Source: Candidatus Bipolaricaulota bacterium (GTDB lineage Bacteria > Bipolaricaulota > Bipolaricaulia > Bipolaricaulales > Bipolaricaulaceae). Taken from it: a stretch of DNA of 38,545 nt. Location: the NCBI GenBank assembly GCA_938084715.1, contig CALKES010000023.1, positions 1 through 38,545 of the forward strand. The letters run 5' to 3'. The notes beneath the pieces were generated by a model, which ran no database searches, was not told where the DNA came from, and saw only the letters and a list, made by a program, of their open reading frames with translations. Below are positions 5,111 through 11,854 of the stretch, in pieces. The translations under genes were made by a program, and so were the position numbers. Numbering within the stretch: the first letter of the stretch is position 1; each line of letters begins with the position of its first letter.

Positions 5111-7201
5111 ATGCGAACGACCCTGGTGTTCGTCCTTTTGTTCGGGCTGGTCCTCGCGGCGGGGGCGGCCCCCGAGCGGCTGGCGTTCATCCTCGACGCG
5201 TCGGACTCGATGAACCTGGCCCTGGCCGGGGGGCCGACCCGCTTTGCCTGGGCCCAGGAGGCGCTCACGCTGGTCCTGGGGAAGCTATCCGATGAGACGG
5301 TGTTTTCGATCACGGTGTTTGGGCACCGGATCCCCAAGGCCCAGGAGCGGGCCACGTGCCGGGACATCGAGCTCCTGGGGGAGTTCACGGCCCGGACCGC
5401 GGCCGAGCGGGAGGAGCTTGCGGCCCGGGTTCGCGGGCTCACCGCGATGGGGAAGACCCCGCTGGCGGAGTCCCTGCGGTTCACGGCAGCGCGGGTTCCG
5501 GCCCCGGCGCGGATCATCCTCCTCACCGACGGGGGGGAGACCTGCGGGGGAGACCCGGTTGCCGAGGCCCGGCGGCTGTGCGCGCTCGGGTACACGGTGG
5601 ACGTGGTCGGCCTCTCCCTCACCCCTGCCGATGAGCAGGCGCTTCGCGCCATTGCCGCAGCGGGGTGTGGGCAGTTCATCGTCGTTGGGGAGCCCAAGGA
5701 CCTCGTCCCCCTGTTCCGGGAGTTCGTGATCCCAACCCCCACTCCGACGGTCCCGAACTGCCTCGCCCAGTACAAGGTGGATCCGGCGATCGTTGCCCTG
5801 CTCGTGAAGCACCTCCCCTACGATCCGTGCACCGACCCGATGTGGCCGGTCATCCTGTGCTTCCTGGAGCAGAACCCGCCGGCCAAGGTCATCGTGGGGA
5901 CGGTCGGCGACGACGTCCTGTTCGGAACGCCCGGAAACGACCTCATCCTCGGCCTGGGCGGCGACGACCAGATCTTCGGCTTTGCGGGGAACGACCTCCT
6001 CATTGGGGGGCCCGGGAACGACCTCATCCAGGGCGGGGACGGCGACGACCTGATCCTCGGTGGACCGGGCGACGACCTCCTGTTCGGAGGGGCTGGCGAC
6101 GACGTGATCTACGGTGAGGACGGCGACGACCGGATCGAGGGCGAGGCCGGAAACGACAAACTGTTCGGTGGCCCGGGCCACGACATCATCCTCGGGGGAC
6201 CGGGCTGCAACGTGATCGACGGTGGTCCAGGGAAGAACTTCGTCTACGACGAAGGGACCTGCGCCCCGCGCCCCCTGCCCACGCCGGTCAGTACCCCCCT
6301 TGCTCCCCCGACCCCCAAGCCTTCCGTCTCACCCGTGTGCCAAGTCGCCCCCGAGATCAAGACGGTCGTTGAGGGGGGGAGCATCGTCCTCCGGGCAATC
6401 GTACACGATCCCGATGGTGACCCCGTTCGGGTAACCTGGTCTGCCCCCAAGGGGCAGTTCTCCGATCCTCATGCGTTCGAGCCGACGTACTACGCGCCAT
6501 GGGTCAAATCCTGCGACGGCGAACTGGTGGAGATCACCCTTACCGCCGTCGACGCCTGCGGCGCGCAAGCGGTAGACAAGCTCATCCTCCACGTCCTCAA
6601 CGTGAACCACCCGCCGGCGGTGGACGCCGGGCCTGACCTTGCCGTGGACGAAGGCGGCCGGGTGCGGCTCCTCGCCTCGGCGTCCGATCCGGACGGCGAC
6701 GCCCTCACGTTCTTGTGGACGATCCCCTGCGGACGGGGCGCGCTCGACAACCCGCGGGCCCTCCAGCCGGTCTACACCGCCCCCCTCACCAGTCGGTGCG
6801 AGGGGGAGACGGTGGAGCTCGTCCTCACCGTGACCGATGCCTGCGGGGCAGTGGCCACGGACACAGTGCGGATCCACATCCGGAACCTCAACAGAGCCCC
6901 CTGGGCCGACGCCGGTCCGGACCTCCAGGTCCCGGAGAAGGCCCAGATCATGATCCTCGGCAAGGCCGGCGACCCCGATGGAGAGAAGCTCGTCGTGTCG
7001 TGGGTCGCCAGCGCGGGAACCCTCCTCAACGCCGACACCCTGTGCCCGATCTTCGTCGCCCCCGAGGTGACGGGGTGCGACTACCTCCTGGTCACGGTGA
7101 CCTTGTGCGTCGTCGACCCGTGCGGGGCGGTGGCCCAGGATAGTCTGGTGATCAAGGTCCTCAACGTGAACCACCCGCCGCAGGTGAAGGCGGATCCGTA
7201 A
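5111..7201 (+). CDS. Secreted VWA domain / RTX repeat / Ig-like repeat protein
   Basis: 696 residues from ATG 5111, chosen because GGGAGG at 5100-5105 lies five bases before it; the ATG at 5108 is too close. Order: signal peptide (1-19), then a von Willebrand factor A domain (about 24-205). The complete metal-ion site is D29-A-S31-D-S33 of DASDSM, the Thr of GKTPLAESL and the Asp of LTDGGETCGG. Residues 260-385 hold about twelve RTX-type calcium-binding nonapeptides such as GGPGNDLIQ, GGAGDDVIY and GEDGDDRIE. A Pro/Thr linker is followed by three PKD/cadherin-like repeats, each beginning like NHPPAVDAGPDLAVDEGG and ending DACGA...V. The protein stops just inside what looks like a fourth repeat (NHPPQVKADP). 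It is Sec-exported, probably calcium-dependent and adhesive. A strong terminator follows. Confidence 0.88.
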   Translation: MRTTLVFVLLFGLVLAAGAAPERLAFILDASDSMNLALAGGPTRFAWAQEALTLVLGKLSDETVFSITVFGHRIPKAQERATCRDIELLGEFTARTAAEREELAARVRGLTAMGKTPLAESLRFTAARVPAPARIILLTDGGETCGGDPVAEARRLCALGYTVDVVGLSLTPADEQALRAIAAAGCGQFIVVGEPKDLVPLFREFVIPTPTPTVPNCLAQYKVDPAIVALLVKHLPYDPCTDPMWPVILCFLEQNPPAKVIVGTVGDDVLFGTPGNDLILGLGGDDQIFGFAGNDLLIGGPGNDLIQGGDGDDLILGGPGDDLLFGGAGDDVIYGEDGDDRIEGEAGNDKLFGGPGHDIILGGPGCNVIDGGPGKNFVYDEGTCAPRPLPTPVSTPLAPPTPKPSVSPVCQVAPEIKTVVEGGSIVLRAIVHDPDGDPVRVTWSAPKGQFSDPHAFEPTYYAPWVKSCDGELVEITLTAVDACGAQAVDKLILHVLNVNHPPAVDAGPDLAVDEGGRVRLLASASDPDGDALTFLWTIPCGRGALDNPRALQPVYTAPLTSRCEGETVELVLTVTDACGAVATDTVRIHIRNLNRAPWADAGPDLQVPEKAQIMILGKAGDPDGEKLVVSWVASAGTLLNADTLCPIFVAPEVTGCDYLLVTVTLCVVDPCGAVAQDSLVIKVLNVNHPPQVKADP

Positions 7202-7223
7202 CGGACGGACTCCAGGGACGGAC

Positions 7224-7254
7224 GAGGGGCCGCCTCCGGGCGGCCCCTCACGTT
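7224..7254 (+). terminator. Intrinsic terminator after the VWA/RTX gene
   Basis: The stem GAGGGGCCGCC/GGCGGCCCCTC (11 bp, loop TCCG) is followed by ACGTTTT. The right arm overlaps the stop codon of the convergent DUF501 gene. The inner stem is the same sequence as that of the terminator at 11821. Confidence 0.85.
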
Positions 7255-7799
7255 TTGGGCCGGGTTCGGGCGGCGCAGAGAACCCGCCTGGGGGAGCAGA
7301 AGAGGCGGAGAAGCTCCCGGGCTACCGCCTCCCCGATGGGGTTCTCCCCCCGGGCGAGGAAGTGGGCAAGCTGGGCGTGGAGGCACTTCACCCGGCGCGG
7401 GTTCCCAAGCCCGGCGATCCCCGTTTCGAGGCGGTCCAGGGCGCCCACCTGCTGAAGGAAATCCCGGTCTTCCGGGGAGAGGAGGGCCGAGCGTTCCCTC
7501 CGGTAGGCGTCGTGGGCGGAGGCGTAAGCGCGGGCGAGGTTGGGGTCGGCCAGGAGCCGGGCCTCGTACCTCTGGACCCCCCCGGCGGACTCGAGGCGCG
7601 CCACCTCGGCCACAAGGAACGGGCAGGTGAGCCAGAATAGGGTCGGGAAGACGACGAACCCCGTTTCTGTCCGGTGGAGGGGGTGGGTGAGGACGACCTG
7701 GGGGTAGCCGTAGGGGCAGCGGCGGGCCACGGCCAGGGCCCCCGTGGGCGGCCGCCCGAGCTGCCAGGCCACGACCGCTAGGTCCTGGGGATCAAGCAC
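7248..7799 (-). CDS. DUF501 family protein
   Basis: 183 residues, start GTG 7799. The family pattern is clear: QLGRPPTGALAVARRCPYG, VVLTHPLHRTETGFVVFPTL, FWLTCPFLVAEVARLES, then EDRDFLQQVGALDRLETGIAG and GNPRRVKCLHAQLAHFLARG. Conserved Cys and His residues (RRCPYG, LTCP, VKCLHAQLA) suggest a metal- or substrate-binding site, but the function of the family is not established as far as I know. It is the last gene of the lipoate operon and overlaps the lplA-like gene by eight bases, so it is co-translated with it. DUF501 genes elsewhere are not specifically linked to lipoate, so the association may be local. Confidence 0.82.
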   Translation of the reverse strand: MLDPQDLAVVAWQLGRPPTGALAVARRCPYGYPQVVLTHPLHRTETGFVVFPTLFWLTCPFLVAEVARLESAGGVQRYEARLLADPNLARAYASAHDAYRRERSALLSPEDRDFLQQVGALDRLETGIAGLGNPRRVKCLHAQLAHFLARGENPIGEAVARELLRLFCSPRRVLCAARTRPKT

Positions 7800-8514
7800 C
7801 GGGGGATCCAGGGAAGGCCAGGGCGTCGGCCAGGGCCCACTCCCGCAGGGAGAGTTCGTCCCGCTTGGGGTGGCCCAGGGGCCGGAACGCGTCGATCACC
7901 GCCCGCACCGCCTCCTCCAGGGTCACCTCCCGCTCCAGGAGGGAGGAGAGGTCCCCCACGGGGGAGGGATGGGAGGGCACCCCCCGCGGCCGGTAGGCCG
8001 GTCGGTGGGCGAGGAGGACCTCCTCCAGGGAAACCGCGTCGGAGGCGAAGAGGAGGGTCCCGTGGTGGAGGAGGGCCCGCCGCCGGAGCTGGGCCGAGCC
8101 CGACACCTTGAGCCTCCCCACGAACACCGCCCCCCCCTCCACCCTTGCCTCCACCCCCAGCTCCCGGACGAGTGCCTCGGCCAGGAGGGAGGCGAGCTCC
8201 TTTTGGGAATCCCGGACCGAGGTCCAGGGGGGGACGAGGGGGAGGAAGAGGGAGAAGTTGAGGTTCCCGGGGTGGTGGTACACGGTCCCCCCGCCGGACG
8301 CCCGGCGGAGGACGGGGATCCGCAGGCGCCCACACGCCTCCAGGTCCGCCTCGTCCTCGATCCGCTGCCCCCGGCCGACGACGACGCACCGCCCGTTGCG
8401 CCACACCCGCAGCGCCGGTTCCCCCCCAGCCCGGGCCACCGAGGTCAGGATCGCCTCGTCCAGAGCCAGGTTGAGGCGGGGCGGCCGGAACGCCAGGTCG
8501 AGGAGGAGCCTCAT
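7792..8514 (-). CDS. lplA: LplA-family lipoate/octanoate protein ligase or transferase
   Basis: 240 residues. It carries the cofactor-transferase fold with LRRASGGGTVYHHPGNLNFS (residues 69-88) and the catalytic lysine K136 in VGRLKVSGSAQ, both hallmarks of the LplA/LipM/LipL superfamily. It lacks the extra C-terminal accessory domain of E. coli LplA. It could therefore be a one-domain ligase that needs a separate partner, or an octanoyl/lipoyl amidotransferase. Sequence alone does not decide between ATP-dependent ligation and transfer. The ATG at 8514 overlaps the lipA stop as ATGA, so expression is coupled to lipA. Together with LipB it gives the operon two different acyl-attachment enzymes. 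Confidence 0.82.
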   Translation of the reverse strand: MRLLLDLAFRPPRLNLALDEAILTSVARAGGEPALRVWRNGRCVVVGRGQRIEDEADLEACGRLRIPVLRRASGGGTVYHHPGNLNFSLFLPLVPPWTSVRDSQKELASLLAEALVRELGVEARVEGGAVFVGRLKVSGSAQLRRRALLHHGTLLFASDAVSLEEVLLAHRPAYRPRGVPSHPSPVGDLSSLLEREVTLEEAVRAVIDAFRPLGHPKRDELSLREWALADALAFPGSPGA

Positions 8515-9368
8515 CGGGACGCGTAGGCCTCCCCTGCCCGAAACGACGTCCGGGCCAGGGGAGAGGCCACTACGGCCCGGAACCCCATCCTCCGGGCCCG
8601 GGCTTCCCACGCCGCGAACTCCTCCGGGGGGACGTACCGTGCCACGGGCAGCTGCCGCGGGGTCGGTCGGAGGTACTGGCCGAGGACCACGATGTCCACC
8701 TCCACGTGCCGGAGGTCGCCGAGGGCTTCGCCCACCTCCCCCTCCGTCTCCCCAAGGCCGAGGAGGAGGGAGGATTTGGTGACCAGCCCGGGCTCGAGGT
8801 CCTTGAGGGTCCGGAGGACCCCCAGGGACAGGTCGTAGCCCGCCCGGCGATCGCGGACGGAGGGGGTGAGCCGCCGGACCGTCTCCAGGTTGTGCCCGAC
8901 CACGTGGGGCCCCGCCTCGACGACCGTGGCCAGCGCCTGGCGGCTCCCCGAAAAATCGGGGATCAGGGCCTCCACGAGGGCCTGGGGGGCTTCGGCCCGC
9001 AGGGCCCGGATGGCCTGGGCCCAATGGCCAGCCCCCCCGTCGGGGAGGTCGTCCCGGTCCACCGAGGTCAGGACGACGTACCGCAGCCCAAGCTCGGCCA
9101 CGGCCCGGGCAAGCCGCGCCGGCTCCGTGGGGTCCGGGGGCTGTGGCCGGCCGTGGCCCACGGCGCAGAAGGCGCAAGCTCTTGTGCACACCTCCCCAAG
9201 GATCATGAACGTCGCCGTCCCGCTTCCCCAGCACGTGGGGAGGTTCGGGCACCGAGCGGAGCGGCAAACGGTCCCCAGGCGCCCCCGGCGGAGAACTCCC
9301 TCGACGTGGACGAAGGCGGAGGAGGAAGGAACAGGGACCTTCAGCCAGTCAGGCTTCCGGCCTTCCAA
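8511..9368 (-). CDS. lipA: Lipoyl synthase LipA
   Basis: 285 residues. A radical-SAM enzyme that inserts two sulfurs into protein-bound octanoyl groups. Both iron-sulfur cluster motifs are intact: the auxiliary cluster C35-x4-C40-x5-C46 (CRSARCPNLPTC) and the radical-SAM cluster C61-x3-C65-x2-C68 (CTRACAFC). The C-terminal RTSFRAGE matches the conserved RSSY/F-type motif that contacts the auxiliary cluster. The frame is open to 9413, but the best start is TTG 9368: a near-perfect AGGAGGTGAT site lies just before it and the resulting length is normal. The start lies inside lipB (28 nt overlap), and the stop overlaps the lplA-like start. Confidence 0.95.
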   Translation of the reverse strand: MEGRKPDWLKVPVPSSSAFVHVEGVLRRGRLGTVCRSARCPNLPTCWGSGTATFMILGEVCTRACAFCAVGHGRPQPPDPTEPARLARAVAELGLRYVVLTSVDRDDLPDGGAGHWAQAIRALRAEAPQALVEALIPDFSGSRQALATVVEAGPHVVGHNLETVRRLTPSVRDRRAGYDLSLGVLRTLKDLEPGLVTKSSLLLGLGETEGEVGEALGDLRHVEVDIVVLGQYLRPTPRQLPVARYVPPEEFAAWEARARRMGFRAVVASPLARTSFRAGEAYASR

Positions 9369-10033
9369 TCCGCGATCACCTCCTGTCCCGCCGGGACGAG
9401 GGAGACGTTCCACACCTCGTGCACGGCCCTCCGCATCGCCTCCTGGGCTTCCCCCATGGACACGGGCCTCCCGAGGATCTCGGCCAGGGATACGGCCCGC
9501 GCCCCCGGGATCCCGCAGGGGACGATGAGCCGGAACCCATCAGGTTCGAGGTTCACGTTGAACGCCAGCCCGTGCATCGTGATCCAGCGGCGGACGTGGA
9601 CCCCCACTGCCCCGAGCTTTCCCAGCCCGTGCCAGACCCCGGGGTACCCTTCCCGGCGGAAGGCCTCCACCCCCAGATCCCGGGCAGCCCGAATCATGAT
9701 CTCCTCCAGGTCGGCCACGTAGGTGCGGAGGTCCCTCCCCCACCCCCGGAGGTCGAGGATCGGGTAGAGGACGAGCTGGCCCGGGCCGTGGTAGGTGACG
9801 TCGCCCCCCCGCTCGACGGCGTACACCTCCACCCCCAGGCGCTGGAGCTCCTCCGGGGAGGCGAGCACATGCTGGGCTCGCCCCCGGCGGCCCATCGTGA
9901 TCACCGGCTCGTGCTCCAGGGAGAGGACGACGTCCCCTACCTCGCCCCGGGCTCGGAGGAGGTGGAGGCGACGCTGGAGTTCGAGGGCCGGACCGTACCG
10001 GATCCGGCCGAGCTCGGCCCAGAGGAGGCTCAC
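9341..10033 (-). CDS. lipB: Octanoyltransferase LipB
   Basis: 230 residues. Moves octanoyl from acyl-carrier protein to a lipoyl-domain lysine. The conserved RGGDVTYHGPGQLVLYPI (from residue 76), the lysine K139 in GKLGAVGVHVRRWITMHG and the catalytic C173 in VPCGIPG are all present. GTG 10033 overlaps the stop of the upstream lipoyl-domain gene (GTGA, 4 nt), so it is translationally coupled. lipA follows with 28 nt overlap. A de novo lipoate route (LipB then LipA) is therefore complete here. Confidence 0.95.
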   Translation of the reverse strand: MSLLWAELGRIRYGPALELQRRLHLLRARGEVGDVVLSLEHEPVITMGRRGRAQHVLASPEELQRLGVEVYAVERGGDVTYHGPGQLVLYPILDLRGWGRDLRTYVADLEEIMIRAARDLGVEAFRREGYPGVWHGLGKLGAVGVHVRRWITMHGLAFNVNLEPDGFRLIVPCGIPGARAVSLAEILGRPVSMGEAQEAMRRAVHEVWNVSLVPAGQEVIADWKAGSLTG

Positions 10034-10260
10034 CCTTCCCTCACCCGGGCGATGGGATCGCCGGGGCGGACCGGGTGGCCCTCGGGGACCAGGAGGTGGG
10101 CCACCACCCCGGCCTTCGGGGACTCCACGACGAACACGGCCTTGTCCGCCTCGACCTCGGCCACGGCCTGGCCGGCCGCGACCCTCTCCCCCGGCTCCAC
10201 AAGCCAGCGGACGAGCTTCACCCCTTCCACTGCGCCCAAATCGGGGACCACGATGTCCAT
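10030..10260 (-). CDS. Stand-alone lipoyl (E2-type) carrier domain protein
   Basis: 76 residues consisting of a single biotinyl/lipoyl domain. It starts MDIVVPDLG like the outer lipoyl domain of 2-oxoacid dehydrogenase E2 subunits and carries the modifiable lysine K40 in VEADKAVFVVESP at the hairpin tip. The remainder (GVVAHLLVPEGHPVRPGDPI) completes the beta-barrel. There is no peripheral-subunit-binding or catalytic domain, and it is not GcvH-like in length or motif. The ATG at 10260 has GGAGG at 10265-10269; a GTG or ATG further upstream has no site. It heads the operon with LipB, LipA and LplA, so it is almost certainly lipoylated. The enzyme complex it serves is not in the window. Confidence 0.87.
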   Translation of the reverse strand: MDIVVPDLGAVEGVKLVRWLVEPGERVAAGQAVAEVEADKAVFVVESPKAGVVAHLLVPEGHPVRPGDPIARVREG

Positions 10261-10276
10261 GGCGCCTCCGTGGGGC

Positions 10277-10282
10277 ATTCTA
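10277..10282 (-). promoter_or_regulatory. Putative -10 box of the lipoate operon
   Basis: TAGAAT on the minus strand lies 16 nt before the lipoyl-domain ATG, placing the transcription start close to the GGAGG ribosome site. No clear -35 box is seen; that position falls in a GC-rich hairpin. Confidence 0.45.
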
Positions 10283-10293
10283 CGGGAAAGGGT

Positions 10294-10317
10294 CCGCCCC
10301 CCGCGAGGGAGGGGCGG
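10294..10317 (-). terminator. Possible hairpin terminator of the Cys-rich protein gene
   Basis: CCGCCCC and GGGGCGG form a 7 bp stem with a 10 nt loop about 20 nt past the stop of the Cys-rich gene. No U-run follows, so it may be a weak terminator or simply a structured stretch upstream of the lipoate promoter. Confidence 0.3.
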
Positions 10318-10338
10318 CGGATCGGACGAGCCCCGAGC

Positions 10339-10962
10339 TCAACCCTTGGGGCGGGTGACGACGACCTCCTTGCCCATCCCCCCGCATCCGCCCTCCTGGA
10401 GGGGGGCGTTGCAGAGGCCTCGGTAGCAGGAACCGTTCCCGGGGAGGAAGAGGCCGTAGTCGGTGGGGTTCTTCCCCAGGTCGACCAGGGCCCGGGCCAC
10501 GTAGTAGTCCCCATGGGCAAACCGGAGCCACCCCTCCATGGCCTGGGTCACGATGTCCGGGGAATAGCCCTCCCGGATGAGGTACTTCCCCAGCCCCCGG
10601 GCGGTGCGGACGAGGTTGCAGATAAGACCCCCCCGCTCGCAACAGCAGGCGGCGAGGGGGTTGTCATCGCAGCACGGGGCCCGGAGGGGGGCCAGGGCGG
10701 CGGCGAACATCTCCCCTTCTTCCGCCGTTAGCTCGATTTCATCGTACCAGCGGGCCAACGTCGGGGCGTTGGCCCAGGCGAGGGGCATCCCATAGGGCGT
10801 TTCCGTCCCTTCGGCGGGCACCTCTTGGGCGTACAGTTCGGCCAAAACCGGGTGAGGTGCTTTCCCGGCGAACAAAAACCCCGTCATCCCCAAACCGACC
10901 GCGACCCAAGCCACGGCCCTCGCCCACGGGTACCGTCGCGTTCTACGCGCGAGATCCAGCAT
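10339..10962 (-). CDS. Cys-rich membrane-anchored or exported protein of unknown function
   Basis: 207 residues. A basic N-terminus (RRTRRYPWARA) precedes one hydrophobic segment (VAWVAVGLGMTGFLFAG, about residues 19-35), a signal peptide or anchor. The exported part has the striking cluster PCCDDNPLAACCCERGGLIC, followed by NLVRTARGLGKYLIREGYS. A second Cys-rich end (GSCYRGLCNAPLQEGGCGG) closes the protein. The spacing suggests metal or cluster binding, or disulfides. I recall similar CC-dense motifs in unnamed bacterial proteins, but I cannot name a function. The start is ATG 10962 behind AAGGAGG; a GTG at 10971 overlaps that site. It is divergent from the next gene and upstream of the lipoate operon on the same strand (78 nt gap). 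Confidence 0.7.
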   Translation of the reverse strand: MLDLARRTRRYPWARAVAWVAVGLGMTGFLFAGKAPHPVLAELYAQEVPAEGTETPYGMPLAWANAPTLARWYDEIELTAEEGEMFAAALAPLRAPCCDDNPLAACCCERGGLICNLVRTARGLGKYLIREGYSPDIVTQAMEGWLRFAHGDYYVARALVDLGKNPTDYGLFLPGNGSCYRGLCNAPLQEGGCGGMGKEVVVTRPKG

Positions 10963-11073
10963 CGCGTCCACCTCCTTGCCCGAAGCCTACGCCCGGCGGC
11001 GTGGAAGCCCCAGGGAGGTCCGGGGGAACGACCGTGGAGGCCCTTAGGCTGGGGGCCTCGTTCTCGTTGGGGG

Positions 11074-11102
11074 TTGCCGCTCCTCCTCTCCGGCACTAGA
11101 AT
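11074..11102 (+). promoter_or_regulatory. Promoter of the secreted unknown protein
   Basis: TTGCCG (11074-11079) and TAGAAT (11097-11102) are separated by exactly 17 bp. Transcription would begin near 11109, about 20 nt before the GTG start. This is one of the clearest sigma-70-type promoters in the window. Confidence 0.75.
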
Positions 11103-11129
11103 GCCCTCATCTTCTGGGGGGTGATTCTT

Positions 11130-11798
11130 GTGGTCACCAAGAAGCTTGGGTTGTCCCTTGGCTTGGCCCTTTTCGTGGCGGGCGTGGCCGTGGGGCAGGC
11201 GGTTCAGATCAGGGTCTTCACCGGAGGAACCCAGGCGGTCTACTGGTTCGGGAACGGAACTGGCAAGGCGGTGGACGGGTTCCGGGTGGTGTTCGATGGC
11301 CCTGTCGCCCTCACCGGGAAGGTCGAGGTGTTTGGAGGGCTGACGAACGTCACCGGAACGAACGAGGGGATAGAGTTTCTGTTCCAGGGGAAGCTGGCGC
11401 CGATGGGGTTTGTGGAACTCCGCTGGGAGCCCGCGGGGGCGAAGCCGGTCCTGGCGATGTGGCTTTCCGGAGGCCGGCCGGCGGGGATGCTCTACGCGAC
11501 CTCCGTTCAGGCCCTGATCAAGGTCCTCGCCGAGGGGCTCGTTGGGCTGCGGGAGGCGGATCCGGGGGCGTTCACGACCCTTCTGGAGACCTTCTTCGCC
11601 ACGAACCCCACCCTGGCGACGTCCCTGGGGCAGCTTGGGCTGACGCCCCAGGTGCTCACCGGGATGCTCCTGGTGGCCCCGGCGGACGGGATCGAGAACC
11701 TCCTCCTCACCCTTGTGAGCTCGTTTGGCCTCGATACGGTGGAGAAGTTCATGGGGGCCCTCGACTGGTCCCTCATCTTCGGGGCCCTCGGCCTGTAG
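11130..11798 (+). CDS. Secreted protein of unknown function
   Basis: 222 residues. The start is GTG 11130, preceded at 5 nt by GGGGGTGAT, an almost full complement of the 16S rRNA tail; a GTG at 11121 lies inside that site. The signal peptide (VTKKLGLSLGLALFVAGVAVGQA) is followed by a beta-rich first half (e.g. VQIRVFTGGTQAVYWFGNG, VVFDGPVALTGKVEVFGG) that resembles an immunoglobulin-like or carbohydrate-binding sandwich. The second half is helical and hydrophobic (LLETFFATNPTLATSLGQLG, ENLLLTLVSSFGLDTVEKFM). No family is recognised. It has its own promoter and a strong terminator, so it is a single-gene unit. Confidence 0.75.
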   Translation: MVTKKLGLSLGLALFVAGVAVGQAVQIRVFTGGTQAVYWFGNGTGKAVDGFRVVFDGPVALTGKVEVFGGLTNVTGTNEGIEFLFQGKLAPMGFVELRWEPAGAKPVLAMWLSGGRPAGMLYATSVQALIKVLAEGLVGLREADPGAFTTLLETFFATNPTLATSLGQLGLTPQVLTGMLLVAPADGIENLLLTLVSSFGLDTVEKFMGALDWSLIFGALGL

Positions 11799-11820
11799 GG
11801 TTCTTCAGGTCGGACGACAG

Positions 11821-11850
11821 GGGGCCGCCTCGGGGCGGCCCCGTTCTTTT
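11821..11850 (+). terminator. Intrinsic terminator after the secreted unknown protein
   Basis: The stem GGGGCCGCC/GGCGGCCCC (9 bp, loop TCGG) is followed by GTTCTTTT. It lies 22 nt past the stop and 5 nt before the stop of the convergent esterase gene. It shares its stem sequence with the terminator at 7224. Confidence 0.88.
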
Positions 11851-11854
11851 CCCC

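Noticed and set aside
5891-6265. The GGCGACGAC-rich stretch as a DNA repeat array or CRISPR
   Set aside because: It is a degenerate 27-base periodicity produced by coding for RTX nonapeptides, with no spacer structure.
8515-9267. 491-residue fusion of a LipA-region frame with the LplA-like protein
   Set aside because: The upstream half is an out-of-frame shadow of lipA. The real gene starts at ATG 8514 overlapping the lipA stop.
9369-9413. LipA start at GTG 9413
   Set aside because: It adds a Gly/Arg/Pro stretch that is only lipB read in another frame; TTG 9368 has an excellent ribosome site and gives normal LipA length.
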